A DNA stretch of 64,000 bases. Source: Ancistrus triradiatus. Lineage: Eukaryota > Chordata > Actinopteri > Siluriformes > Loricariidae. The stretch's first letter is position 1, and every line of letters begins with the position of its first letter. The stretch covers positions 1 through 64,000 of the forward strand of contig JAJAGP010000758.1 of NCBI GenBank assembly GCA_025084515.1, in the 5' to 3' direction. The position numbers and the translations under genes are program-made. This document shows positions 1 to 11,191 of this stretch, one piece after another. The notes beneath the pieces are model-generated. The model did not search any database and was not told where the DNA came from. It saw only the letters and a list, made by a program, of their open reading frames with translations.

Positions 1-1850
1 AGCTATAAATAATGCATTTAATACACATGTAATAGTATGTGAAGTTGTCACGTGATCTTTTTAAACTAAACATCATGTAAAAGTTTTATCTTAATGAAAT
101 AATAAGGTTAAGTATGATTGACTTAGTATACATTACATAAGATACTGGTATATCTGCACACTAATCATGGGACAAAATAATGAATTATAAAAGGCAAAAG
201 TTATACAATTAAGAGCAGACTCCCTTAGAGCCAGAATTCGCATCACTACTTCTGAACGTCTCCTGCTATCTGACACGCACACACACCTGACGGAGCTGAT
301 GTTGGCTGCTTTATTAAAATGAATATACATGCTTCAGTGATAGATATTAGATAGAATGTTCGCCATAATGTTAAAAATTATACTCAAAACATTCGGGGCT
401 TGCACCTCGGTAAAATGAGCTGGCCACGCTGTTGCAGCGGGCGTTTTATCTGTTCCTCTTACCACACGTCGTGAAAAAAGCGCGTGTTACCATGAGTATG
501 TTTATATTGTGTACACGTTAATTTAAACGCACAAATACAACTGTTTTATATATCCATACATGCATGTGTTTAAACCTCTCGTTAACTTTATTGCGTGTAC
601 TTTGCGTACACTGAGCTGAGGGTCGTCACATACTGCACAGTATAGTAAGCCCGGTGAGCACTGCAGAACACAGCAGCCTTTTACAGTCAGCGAACTGACG
701 CCATTCATAACGGTTCTGTGTCTACGTGCAACGCTCTGCAAAGTCCGTGCACCTGTCGCTAAATGGTCCTATATATCGCTGATTACGTAATATATAACTG
801 TATATTTAATAACTACACTAATAATTAAATACATCTAATACAGATTATTTGCTGTTTATACGGGTGTGTTCTGTGCCCTCGTGAATGGTACTACACCAGC
901 GCAACCGCATTTATCTTGCGAGCACGTTTATTTGAATGCACATATAAAATAATTTCTGAAATACATGCATTTTACGCTGTGCTTTAGCTGAAATCACTCA
1001 CACGAATTCTTACTCCTGCAGCAGACGACCGAACAATATCAATATAACACAATAATTCTTGCTTTTGTGTTATTACCGAGAGAAAAGGTGCTAAGAGCTT
1101 CAAAGCACGGCGCAAGACCGCGAACGAGATTTTTTACTTGACCATAGAATTCGTCGCGTACATGAAGTTAAGCAGATTTATAATTTTTTTCGGCTTTAGT
1201 AGACAGTGATAAGTGACTGCAAGTCTTCTATTTTAAGAAGAACACGATGATAAAGCTCAGATGATGCTAAACCACAGCTAGCTTTCACAGGCTACCGGGT
1301 ACATATCGGCTGCATTTTAAACAGGACCATAAACATTAACAAGACTTACCGAATGATGTGTGAGAAGATCAAATTCACAGGATGACTGTAGCTGTCTGTA
1401 GGCTGTATAATAAGGATTCCGTGGGGTTCGTTGAAAACTCAGTAATTTCGAAGTTGGTCTCGCTGCACAGAGCGAAGAAAGGGCTGGAATGCACCTTAAC
1501 GGATCAGTTTGAACGGAACTTATTCTGATTGGACAACATGCTGAGCTGATATTATTTCACTCTGTTCTTCAGCAATGGCGCAAAGCTGCCAAATCCACAA
1601 TTAAATGGCTAAAAATCCATTTATTATATATTAAGTGTATTTACATATAGCAAAAGTAATTTTTTTTTGTTTTATAAAACCTATGCAGAGTCTCTGAAGA
1701 CATCATATACAGTGCCCCACCCATCCCCCATCATAACAGCTGTTAGTGTGTGCAAACCTAGGCATGTGTGAAAAAGTAACTTACAAATTCAAATCATAAC
1801 AAGTCTGTTAGAATTAAGTATGCCTATAGTATTATATCAATGTGTAAGGA
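1..1850. other. no gene recognised
   Basis: AT-rich DNA with scattered CpG dinucleotides around positions 400-1500. I see no splice-flanked exon, transposon terminus or tandem array. The short open frames here have no recognisable domain and look random. Confidence 0.6.
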
Positions 1851-2053
1851 GGTAACACCTCTCAAACAAATGGTCATAACGCAGATAATATTTTACATAT
1901 CACTTAAATGAAATTATTTTGTAGGAGAGGACCTCTTGCTGGCCTATTTGTGTGGATTGATCAGAAAATGAATTATGACAGTTTAAAACTTTGAAGTCCC
2001 CAAAGGCTTAACATGTCCCCCCAGTACCTCAGGTGCACGATGTTCATCGTTTG

Positions 2054-3449
2054 TCACCTCAGGGTGTATCCAGGACCAAGCTGACCTAATTTTGGGGCTA
2101 TAGGTGGAAAACTGACTTAAATACTCTCATTGGCCTGACAGGTACTGTAGGGGGCCCATTGGCATCAGATGCCGTGTGTCAGTGTACCTGGGACGAGCCT
2201 GTTGATTTTCATGGCAATACATTGAAAATTGTCCTGCCAGGTACCTCTGTGGTACTATCCAAACAATGGACCTAATGGGTCTCAGAGGAGCTGATCCAAG
2301 CCATTCTGTGTGAATGACAGCTGCTCTGTGTGTGGGCATGTGCCTGTGAGTGTGTGAGAGACAGGGAGAAGGACAATGGAAGTTACATTTCAAATCCAAC
2401 TGCCACATCTCTTTAATCATCTCTGTCAGACCTCTCAAACAAACGGTCATAACTCCAAAAATAATTAACCGATCACTTATCTGAAAAGCTTGTCATCTCA
2501 GATTGCACCCAGGACCAAGCCTGCTGAATTTTGTGGCCGTAGATCGAAAACTACGGTCATTGGCCCGCCAGGGGCCCCACTGCCCATTCGGGGTTTTCTG
2601 GGGCCTTATGGGCATCATACGTCACCTCAGATTGCACTTGGGACCAAGCCTGCTGAATGTTGTGGCCATAAGTCAATAATAGACTGAGTTACGGTCATTG
2701 GCCCGCCAGGGGCCCTAGTGCCCAGCCGGGGTTCTCTGGGGCCTTTTGGGCATCACATGTCACCTCAGATTGCACCTGGGACCAAGCCTGCTGAATTTTG
2801 TGGCAATAGGTCTAAAACTGACTGAGTTGTGGTCATTGGCCCGCAAAATGCCCCAGTACCCAGTCGGGGCCCACAGGGGCCCCATTGGCATCACACATCA
2901 TCTCAGATTGCACCCGGGACCAAGCCTGCCAAATTTTGTGGCCATAGGTGGAAAACTGACTGAGTTACGGTTATTGGCCCACTAGGGGTCCCAGTGCCCA
3001 GCCGGGGTCCACAGGGGCCCCATGGGCATCACATGTCACCTAAGATTTCACACTAGACCAAGCCTGCCAAATTTTGTGGCCGTAGGTTGAAAACTGACCG
3101 AGTTACGGTCATAGGCCCGCCAGGGGACCCATTGCCCAGCCGGGGTTCTCTGGGGCCTTATGGGCGTTACACGTCACCTCAGATTACACCCAGGACCACA
3201 CCTGCTGAATGATGTGGCCATACGTCAATAACTGACTGAGTTACAGTCATTGGCCCGCCAGGGGTCCCAGTGCCCAGTCGGGGTCCTCATGGACCCCATG
3301 GGCATCACATGTCACCTCAGATTGCACCCATGATTAACCCTGCCAAATTTCATGGCTGTAGTGCGAAAACTGTCCTGCCAGGTACCTCAGTGCCCTCTGT
3401 GTTACTATGCAAACAATGGCCGTAATAGGTGTCAGAAGAGCTGATCCAA
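2054..3449 (+). repeat. 138-bp tandem repeat array
   Basis: Units beginning with TCACCTCAG or TCATCTCAG start at 2493, 2622, 2760, 2898, 3036, 3174 and 3312. After a first spacing of 129 bp, five successive spacings are exactly 138 bp. Each unit carries a line like ACCAAGCCTGCTGAATTTTG, then a GAAAACTGACTGAGTTACGG block, then a GC-rich GGCCCGCCAGGGG block. A more diverged unit starts at 2054. Because 138 is 46 codons the array stays partly open in the forward frame, but no known protein is visible. It is probably a satellite-like repeat or the internal repeat of an unrecognised mobile element. Confidence 0.9.
2235..2492 (+). repeat. flanking duplicated block, copy A
   Basis: This block runs from CTGCCAGGTACCTC through a GTGTGAGAGACAGGGAGA stretch to CGGTCATAACTCCAAAAATA. 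It aligns collinearly with 3372-3640 (copy B) on the other side of the 138-bp array. The whole locus is therefore a larger composite repeat with the array in the middle. Confidence 0.75.
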
Positions 3450-3640
3450 GCCATTCAGGCGTGACCTGCATGTGCCTGCGTGTGTGTGTGTGTGTGTGTG
3501 TGTGAGAGACAGAGGGAGAGACAATGACAGTTACATTTCAAATCTACACAGCCATATGTTTCATGTAAAATCTCAGTTTCAGACCTCTCAAACAATCGGT
3601 CATAACTCCAAAAATAATTAACCGATCGCTTTTCTGTAAA
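3372..3640 (+). repeat. flanking duplicated block, copy B
   Basis: Second copy of the block at 2235-2492, with the same order of segments: CTGCCAGGTACCTC, GAGCTGATCCAAGCCATTC, a TG-rich stretch, GTTACATTTCAAATC, then the CATAACTCCAAAAATAATTA end. Copy B has gained a (TG)12 run at 3481-3504. Sequence just after it (3640-3740) also matches 1915-1985, giving a third partial copy upstream of copy A. Confidence 0.75.
3481..3504 (+). repeat. (TG)12 microsatellite
   Basis: Pure TG dinucleotide run inside flanking block copy B. Confidence 0.95.
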
Positions 3641-3900
3641 GTTTGTGTGGGAGAGGACCCCTTGCTGATCGCTATGACAAAATACTGTGTGGATTGATGA
3701 GAAATTGCCAGAGTTATGACAAGTTAAAAACACATGAAAATTTAGAAAAAGACAAATTAGAGTTGAAGCAATTATAATGGGAGGAAAATCAATACCTAGT
3801 CCTGAACAAACCGTCATAACTCGAAAAATAATTTGTTGAATGATGAGATACTTTGATGTGTCATTAAGGGGAAGTATCTCTACCATTTGAAGTTTAAATG

Positions 3901-4530
3901 GAGTTTCTAGATGAAAGTAATTGTCATGTAATGCGATTCACATAAGAGCTGTCTGGCCCTTTAAGAGTGAAGGAGTCAGCTAGGGTGTAGTGAACAGTAG
4001 TGAATTGAGCGTTTTCCGGCTGTGCCGCCATGTTTTAGTCGTGCTCGTATGGATTTACAAGTGATGTTTAACCCGACTTAAAGGTTTGGATGGACCTGTG
4101 TAATTAATGAAAATATTTTACAGTAATGATAAGCGTTCATATTACACATATTTGATGCAAATATAAGTTCCAAAGAAATCCCGTCTTTCATTGCATGGTG
4201 CTCTCCGTGTGTGGCGTGGCCTGCCGTGTGTGTTTGAATCGAACAACGGCACAGAGCCAGTCTGAGCTCTTCCTTCGTGCAGACCTCAACCAAACGCTCA
4301 TAACGGAGAAGTATTTTTGTTTGAAGAACGATGGCGTTTCTAGGTGATATTGCGCACATTAAGCAGCATCACTCATTGCTTTCTCAATTAAACGCAATAA
4401 TCGCTAAACTTATAATATCCTCTCTTTTAATGATGCAGAAAACTTGTTCATGCGTTTATAAACCTCAAGGTTGGATTAACTTACTGTAACGCCTTACTTA
4501 CTGGATGCTCTAGTAAATCATAAATAAATT
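3901..4530. other. no gene recognised
   Basis: Intergenic or intronic DNA. Another diverged copy of the CAAAC-NN-TCATAAC motif of the upstream repeat lies at about 4290-4305. No coding or transposon signal was identified. Confidence 0.5.
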
Positions 4531-4534
4531 CAGT

Positions 4535-4937
4535 TAGTTCACAAAACGCATCTGCTGCCCGATCTAACTCGAACTAGAAAATTTGATCATATCCCTCCTG
4601 TTTCTATAATCACACATCACTCAAAAACTGGTTACCAGTCCAAATTCCGCATTGATTACAAAATACTTCTATAACTTATAAAGCTCTACATGGCCTGGCC
4701 CCACATTATCTGAGTGAACTCTTAGAGTTTTACAATCCAACTCGTCTACTTCGTTCACAGGACTGCAGGAATTCTTTTAGTTCCTAGAATTAAAAAAGTC
4801 ACAGCAGGGGGAAAGGCTTTCTCATACATGGCCCCCCACCTATGGAATATACTTCCCACTTTCGTTCGAGACTCAGACACTCTCCAAAATTTTAAGTCTA
4901 GGCTAAAGACATACTTATTTGTGCAGGCTTTTGACTA
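4535..4937 (+). pseudogene. L2-like LINE reverse transcriptase, C-terminal remnant
   Basis: The forward frame from about 4675 reads YKALHGLAPHYLSELLEFYN, followed by motifs VPRIKKV, GGKAFSYMAPHLWNILP and FKSRLKTYLF, ending in a stop near 4937. This series (YKALHGLAP, AFS-APLWN-LP, FKS-LKT-LF) is the conserved tail that follows the reverse-transcriptase domain in L2/CR1-related non-LTR retrotransposons. It would be the last 100 or so residues of ORF2. A frame change near 4672 and another near 4765 break it, and nothing of the upstream RT or endonuclease is present. The copy is thus strongly 5'-truncated, as is usual for LINEs. The exact clade (L2, Rex1 or relative) is uncertain. Confidence 0.8.
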
Positions 4938-6289
4938 GATTTAGACCAGGATCATGGCTTTTTGGGGTCTCCGGGGCCAGAAGTCTGAGTCATGTCTGGC
5001 TCCTGCCTTGTTCCCGCTAGCCGGGAGTGTTCGGTGGGCGGTCCTGTTCTGTGCTGAACTGGGCTTCTATCCCTCGTGACTTGAACTTAGTGCAAAATCC
5101 ATGCAATCCTGCCTTAGAATAGGGCAGAGCTGGGTTTCATATCCAAAGAGTCTTATGATGGTGTCAAGAGACGTTGGGTTGCTGGTCTTCTTCTGGTTGC
5201 TCCGTGGGGTTGCCAATGTCTCATGTGGATCCCTCTTGAAACTGTGTTTCCTACCAGTTCTAGTTCTCCTCTTTCTTCTTTTGCTTTCTAGCTATGCTGC
5301 TTATAAGCGAATGCTGGTGGCCGGGGTCTCATGCTACATCATCTAACAACACAACAACTTGGCATCATGGATTGACATGGCATCAGTGATTGTTTTTAAA
5401 AAAACAACTGTGCTCTTAATCAATAATAATTACCATTTTCATGGTTTTTCTTCCCTCTTCTTTCCCCCTCTTTCCTTCTCCCTCTCTCCTCTCCGAGGCT
5501 GTGTTTCCGTCCGTTCCCCGGCCTCCAACAAATTGATGTTTCATCTGAATGGAGCGTCATCAAGCTGCTTCCGTCATCAGCTCCATCCCCACCCCCATCA
5601 TACACCCCCCCCCCCCCCGGGCCACTTCATGTCGATTGTGCATAATTCACATTTTTATTATTATTATTCGATCTAAATTTTTATTTTTTTAGTATATTCG
5701 ACCATGACTTCCATGACTTTAGTTTCGCTCTTAGATTTACATCATACCCGTAATAACACTCAACCCATCATCCACCCTGTTAACCCCTCCATCCCCCCCC
5801 CGTGTCCCCTCCTTTCTAATGTTTCCTCCTAATTCCTTCCCCCTTTTCCTTCTCCCTGATTTTCCTCCCTTCCTATTCTTGTTTATCGCTCTTTAATTTT
5901 TAATTTAATCGTATATACATACTACCTGGGCCACTTATGTCCGATGTGCATACCTTCACTTCTATTTTCGAACTTTGAACTCCCATGACTTTATGTTCGC
6001 TCTTAGATTTATCATATACGACGCCTCCCAGAGGTTGGGTGGGGTGGGTCCCTTTTTTTGTTTTTTGAGTCTTTTTGGCCCGCCCAAGGAGGTTGGGTCC
6101 CTTTTTGAGTCTTGGCCCTCCCAAGGTTTCTTCCTAGATCTAGGGAGTTTTTTCTTGCCACTGTCGCCCTAGGCTTGCTCAATCTGGGATTGGACGTAGT
6201 TATTAGGAGATAATCTAAACTTGTAAAGTTGCTTTGAGACAATGCTCCATTGTAAAAAGCGCTATATAAATAAATCTGACTTGACTTGA
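4938..6289 (+). mobile_element. L2-like LINE 3' UTR and tail
   Basis: Sequence after the RT stop continues to a 3' tail with AATGCTCCATTGTAAAAAGC and ends in AAATAAATCTGACTTGACTT. The same tail recurs at 13546-13762, 46147-46355, 56577-57048 and 61077-61290, which defines the 3' end of one family. A C run sits at 5604-5618. Several open frames here are low-complexity and non-coding. Confidence 0.7.
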
Positions 6290-6639
6290 AGACCTGAGGT
6301 AAGGCAGGGCTTAGGTTTATAGTGTAGGATTAGATTTTTCTCAATGTCCTTTTCCTCCTGCCTGTGCTTTATGCCCTGCCTGCTTTTTAAGCGATCGTTT
6401 CAGGGCTATCGCATCCTATAACTCACTCTGTGGCGCCGCGCATCGTATAGTGCCCGCTTGCCTTCCCTTAGTGAGTAAATCACTATATTTCTGTGTGAGA
6501 CTGTAGACGCGCTTCGGCGCGCCACGCCCCCCTCCATTCAGCGCCTTTTATAAAGGGCCCTTTCATTTCGTGCTTCCTTACTGGAGCACGCGCCCCGCCC
6601 CCACGTTCACAAGATGCTGAGCGCTGGGTGATGTCATCC

Positions 6640-6712
6640 TCCGAGTGGCTCACTGTGTTAAGCCTCCTAGCCAGCGTTTCAGATATCTGTGTTCAAATCC
6701 CGGTAGATTCAC
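6640..6712 (+). other. tRNA-like (Pol III A/B box) sequence
   Basis: A box-A-like TGGCTCACTGTGTTAAGC at 6646 and a box-B-like GTTCAAATCCC at about 6690 are spaced as in a tRNA gene. The cloverleaf is poor, so I read this as a tRNA-derived SINE head or tRNA pseudogene rather than a functional tRNA. The preceding CG-rich 350 bp resemble the 25.1-25.5 kb region. Confidence 0.35.
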
Positions 6713-6844
6713 TAACTGATCACGTGGGGACTTCATCCTTTTCCATTTTTCAGATCTAGCTGCATATTGGGTCCTAAACCCACTAAGAATTTTATTACTA
6801 GTTTAACGGGCTCGCCAGAGCTGAAAGTCCTGGCACCCCGTAAC

Positions 6845-7118
6845 ACAAACAGGTGCCATGAATACAAGTAACGAGTGGAGGACAGAAGAGTTACAGGTCT
6901 GTAAGAGCCAAAAATCTTGCTTGTTTGTTGGTGACCAAATATTTATTTTCCACCATGATTTATGATCAAATTCTTTAAAATTCCTACAGTGTGATTTCCT
7001 GGATTTTTTTCTCTCATAGTTGAATTGTACCTATGATGAAAATTACAGACCTCTCTCGTCTTTTTAAGTAGGAGAACTTGCACAATCAGTGGCTGACTAA
7101 ATACTTTTTACCCCACTG
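6845..7118 (+). mobile_element. Tc1/mariner family 2, right-end fragment
   Basis: Contains the family 2 3' region: GTTACAGGTCTGTAAGAGCC, ATCTTGCTTGTTTG, CTATGATGAAAATTACAGAC and the end TGGCTGACTAAATACTTTT followed by CCCCACTG. A TA dinucleotide follows at 7119-7120. It is only the right inverted-repeat region, with no transposase sequence. Compare 9310-10046 and 50877-52622. Confidence 0.85.
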
Positions 7119-7120
7119 TA

Positions 7121-7446
7121 TTCCTGTTCTTTAAATAAAACAGAGTCCCCACTCACACTGGATTGTCATCCCATGGATTGAAAACACCTGACTCTAATTT
7201 CACCTTCAAATTAACTGCTAATACTAAAGGTTCACATACTTTTGACACTCACTAATGCACTAATGCAATATTAGATCATTTCCCATTTCCCATTTTTCAA
7301 TAAATAAATGACCAAGTATAATATTTTGTCTCATTTGTTTAACTGGGTTCTCTTTATCTTCTTTTAGGACTTGTGTGTAAATCTGATGATGTTTTAGGTC
7401 ATATTTATGCAAAAAAATAGAAAACACAAACTTTCAAGCACCACTG
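7121..7446 (+). mobile_element. Tc1/mariner family 1, right-end fragment
   Basis: Begins inside the element (GTTCTTTAAATAAAACAGAG) and ends at the terminus TTTCAAGCACCACTG, followed by TA. The terminal sequence is the inverted complement of the CAGTGGTGCTTGAAAG left end seen at 30674 and 58599. It directly abuts the family 2 end at 7118, so one element cut or invaded the other. Confidence 0.85.
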
Positions 7447-7479
7447 TACATAAGTGCAAACACATGCCCAATGTACACA

Positions 7480-7918
7480 TACACTAGTGCTGAAATTAGA
7501 AAGTAGTGTTTATACAGCAGCTCCGAAATCAGTAAGCTGTCCATATACACCAGTACTGATGTCGGAAAACTGTCCACATGTATCAGTGCAGTAATTTAAG
7601 AGTTGTCCATTGACATATTTGCGAAGAGCAGAAAGCTGTGCACATACAGCAGTGCTGAACTTGGGCAGTTGTCTATTGATACCTGTTTTCTGATGTTGTC
7701 AAAACACAGCAGCACTGAATATAGGGAGCTGTGTATGTAAACTGGTGCTTAAATCCCAAACAGTCCATACACCCCTTCAAATTAGAGAGCTGTCTGAACA
7801 TACGCAAGTGTTTGAATTAGAGAACTATCCATTATCACCAGTGCTGAAATCAAAGAGCTATTTATATAGACCAGTGCTGAAATGAGAGAGCTGTCCACCC
7901 AAACCAGTGCTAAACCCA
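7480..7918 (+). repeat. degenerate ~33-bp minisatellite
   Basis: Diverged units of the type ACCAGTGCTGAAATTAGAGA followed by GCTGTCCATATA recur about every 31-34 bp, for example at 7486, 7517, 7551, 7584, 7650, 7711, 7743, 7806, 7840 and 7872. That makes about 13 units. The array is bounded on both sides by Tc1 family 1 fragments. Confidence 0.8.
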
Positions 7919-7920
7919 GT

Positions 7921-8292
7921 CCTAAAAGATCATCAGATTTTCAGAAGTTCTAAAAGTAGATAAAGAGAACCCAGTTAAACAAATGATACAAAACTATTAT
8001 ACTTGGTCATTTATTTATTGAGGAAAATGATCCAATATTACATATTAGTGAGTGGCAAAATTATGTGAAGCTTTGCTTTCAGTGTCTGGTGTGACCCCAG
8101 CAATAACTGTAATTTCACCTTCAAATTAACTGCTAATCCTAGAGGTTCACATACTTTTGCCACTCACTAATATGTAATACTGGATCATTTTCCTCAATAA
8201 ATAAATTACCATGTATAATATTTTTGTCTCATTTGTTTAACTGGGTTCTCCTTATTTACTTTTAGGACTTTTGTGAAAATCTGATGATGTTT
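7921..8292 (+). mobile_element. Tc1 family 1 internally deleted palindrome (MITE-like)
   Basis: Carries the left inverted repeat of family 1 (CATCAGATTTTCAG to AATGATCCAATATTACATAT) joined to the right one (GTAATACTGGATCATTTTCC to AAAATCTGATGATG), with the transposase gene missing. About 60 bp of each outer terminus are gone, so both ends are trimmed to nearly the same internal point. It cannot encode protein and would fold as a long imperfect hairpin. Confidence 0.85.
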
Positions 8293-9309
8293 CACCTGTT
8301 GAGTGGCCAATCACTCTTGCTAAATCTATTGCTTCGAATAAATGTGCTAAATACAGTGACACTTTACGTGATACCAGTAGGTCATTTAATGGTCCAGTTA
8401 CGTGTTGTGCTGAGGTAGAAATGTTCTAGTTTTAAGATAAACTCGATGTCATCCAGTGTACTCTATTCCCTAGCGTTCCCAGCAGTTATTCACCTCCAAA
8501 CCTGCCTCCCACCTCTCACATTCAGATTAGCCTATATTTAAATCTACACACCTGCTTTTTGTTTGATGTCTATTAGTGCCCATGTTTTAGAGTATTATTC
8601 CCTCACTTTTGTTGTGAAGATTCACTTACACTCCTTTCTGTGTCTCTGAGAGTTTTTATATTGCTATTCCATTACTGATCCTGTGTGATTTTGTGACTCA
8701 TCACTGTCTGCTTTGTTAAATCTCTGAAACAGGTTCAAGGATTCGCCTCTGTCTCCAATGGCATCACAGTTTTAGATTTAATTTCTGTGTTTCCTTTTAT
8801 TTAAAATTGCTATTTTTATTTTGATTGATTATGTCTTGCTATCACATTGTAAGATTTAGAATTTTTGTATTTGTGTATGGTTTGTTTTGCTGGAATGTAT
8901 TATTCATTCATTCCCTTGTCTAATTCTCTGTTTTCTGCTTAAATTCCTTATTTGTTTTTGCTACATTGTTTTCAATACGCACAAAATTCTTTCATTACTG
9001 CTGGGCTTGATATAACCACTAACAGCATGGGACTAATCTGAAGGCTTGCTGGCAGTCTGACAGGGAGAAAATGCACAAACTGTGGGAGAAATCATGCCCT
9101 TGCAGTGATGTGGTATGGCCCCCTAAACTCCACTGAGCATTTTTTAGGGCACTTGAAGTGAGTTACAGAAAGCTTAGCATTCAATAACATCACAAGCTCG
9201 AGTGTACACTGTCATTACACCAAAGGGGAACATACCATATACTAATAAATTCTGATTTTTTTCAGCGATTCATTTTTGACTGAAATGGATGTGCTGATTA
9301 TATAATTTA
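8293..9309. other. no gene recognised
   Basis: AT-rich DNA. The 8450-8780 part has the look of an old retroelement untranslated region, but I cannot tie it to a family. Confidence 0.4.
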
Positions 9310-10046
9310 CAGTGGGGCAAAAAAGTATTTTGTCAGCCACTGATTATGCAAGTTCTCCTTCAACTATAAGGTATACTTCAACTATGAGATACAAAAATAG
9401 AAACAAAAATCCAGGAAATCACACTGTAGGATTTTTAAAAAGTTTAATTGTAAATTATGGTGGAAAATAAGTATTTGTTGACCCACAATCAAGCAACATT
9501 TCTGGCTCTCACAGACCTGTAACTTTGGTGTGAATAAATCAACTGTGGGAGCAATTGTAAGAAAATGGAAGACATACAAGCCCACTGATAATTTCCCTCG
9601 ATATGGGGCTCCACGCAAGATCTCATCCCGTTTGGTCAAAATGATCATGAGAGCGGTGAGCAAAAATCCCAGAACTAAACGAAGGGACCTGATGAATGAC
9701 CTGAAGAGAGCTGAGACTACAAGTAACAAAAGCTACCATCAGTAAGGCACTACGCCGAGAGGGACTCAGATCCTGCAGTGCCAGGCGTGCCCCCTGCTTA
9801 AGCCAGTACATGTCCAGGCCCGTCTGAAGTTTGCCAGAGAGCATATTGATGATCCAGAAGAGGATTGGGAGAATATCATGTAGTCAGATGAAACCAAAAT
9901 AGAACTTTTTGGTAAAAACTCAACTCGTTGTATTTGAAGGAAGAAGAATGCTGAGTTGCATCCCAAGAACACCATACCCACTGTGAAGCATGGGGGTGGA
10001 AACATCATGCTTTGGGGTTGTTTTTTCTGCAAAGGGGACAGGGCGA
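9310..10046 (+). mobile_element. Tc1/mariner family 2, left half with transposase relic
   Basis: The left end CAGTGGGGCAAAAAAGTATT starts right after a TA at 9308-9309. A broken transposase follows on the plus strand: residues KSTVGAIVRKWKTY from about 9533 belong to the helix-turn-helix DNA-binding region, then PRKISSRLVKMI. After a frame change, recognisable DNA-binding-to-catalytic sequence continues to the KHGGG region near 9995. The catalytic segment has a stop in the expected WSDETK motif (TAGTCAGATGAAACC at about 9881). The element ends abruptly near 10046, lacking the second half of the DDE domain and the right terminus, and is non-functional. Confidence 0.85.
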
Positions 10047-10074
10047 CAGCTCTCTAAATATTGGCATTGGCAAT

Positions 10075-10665
10075 TACAAAACATTAACTTTAGTCTTCTT
10101 TAAACTTTTGTGGTAGAACAACTTGCTTAGAGTAGCTGTCTTGCTGCAAGACCCACATTCTCTTGGGATTCAGGTCACTGCCAGATGACCTGGCAGTTTT
10201 CTAAGAAGTTCTGTAATTCACTATTACAGAAACGAAGACAAGCTGTCCTATACCAGATGCAGGAAAAGGAGCCCAAATCATGATACTACCACCACCATGT
10301 TTCACAAATGGGTGAAGGTTCTAATGCTGGGATGTAGTGTTTCTTTCTCTAGACATAACGCTAGTCATTTATACCAAAAACGTTCAATTTCAGTTACATC
10401 CATCCATAAAATGCTTTGTTTTTCAACCTTCTTGCTTATCCACATGCCATGTGATGGGCAGTAATGCTCTTTTTGGTGCACAGTGGTTTTCTTATTATAA
10501 GCCTGTCATGCACAATCATTGCTGTTTCGAGTTCTCTTGATGGTGGACTCAAATGTCCAAATGTGAGGGAGGCCTTTTGTTACTTAGAGGTTCCCTTAGG
10601 TTCCTTTGTGACCTCACAGACTGTTACTAATTTGAATAGTTTCAGGTTTACCTCTTAGTTGATAT
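10075..10665 (-). mobile_element. Tc1/mariner relic, family 1-like, minus strand
   Basis: On the minus strand this follows the family 1 transposase gene: CAAAACATTAACTTTA, GTAGAACAACTTGC, TCATGATACTACCACCACCA and TTGATGGTGGACTCAA all correspond to conserved stretches of the 35.5 kb copy. Divergence is much higher than in the other copies and no long frame survives. It is joined head-on to the plus-strand family 2 fragment ending at 10046. Confidence 0.7.
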
Positions 10666-11077
10666 GAGCATCCAACTTAATTCAATCAGAAGGTTTTCTG
10701 TAAATCTCTTTACATTTTTTTTTTAACTTCCATTATTTTGGACTCAAACAACATTTATTGTGTGTGCCTGCATGCTGTACATTAAGAAGGAAGTCTTTCG
10801 AGCTATTTAAATGAATTGCTGTACACATTCACGGTAGCTATGTGCATTTTATTCACTAAACAGGCACTGTTTTTCCTATCCACTTAAGGAAAATTAATTG
10901 GGAGATCTCACTTACACACAAACACCCTTATGTTCCTTATGTTCCAGTCTGACATGCTCCAATCCCACTCGAAGGACTTATAGTAGAAGGTTCCATCACA
11001 ACTAGCCATTCATTAGTGGAAATGTGTTGACAGAAATGTAACATTTTCATGTAGGAGAAATGTGTTTGTATACTTAC

Positions 11078-11191
11078 CCAGTCGAGGGTCATACTGTCTC
11101 ATCTGCACTTCTTCTACACACTCCGCTGGGAACCAGCCAGTCCGTCCTTTCACTGTGCCCTCCCAGAAGCCCCCTTCTCCTATACTCAGCA
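11078..11191 (-). CDS. shank3: SHANK3-like internal exon, C-terminal half of SH3 domain
   Basis: SHANK proteins are postsynaptic density scaffolds with ankyrin, SH3, PDZ, proline-rich and SAM regions. Read on the minus strand from 11191, the exon completes a valine codon with one base of the previous exon and then gives LSIGEGGFWEGTVKGRTGWF followed by PAECVEEVQMRQYDPRL, 37 residues, ending with one base of the next codon. The FWEG, GWFP and V-E-E-V pattern is the second half of an SH3 fold. The phrase EGTVKGRTGWFPA-CVEEVQMRQ is what I recall for SHANK3, while SHANK1 and SHANK2 differ here. The acceptor is a CT-rich tract ending in CAG (11192-11206); the donor is G then GTAAGT at 11077-11072. 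The 114-bp length starts in phase 1 and ends in phase 1. Intact splice sites argue against a processed pseudogene. No other exon of the gene was found here. The exact paralogue is inferred. Confidence 0.8.

Noticed and set aside
2490..2985. Two forward open frames in the 138-bp array that look like a repeat protein
   Set aside because: The first spacing (129 bp) and base changes break the frame between units, and the later units have stops. I keep it as a DNA repeat.
7480..7918. Regular short repeats considered as a CRISPR array
   Set aside because: The units are degenerate throughout with no distinct spacers, in a vertebrate genome with no cas genes.
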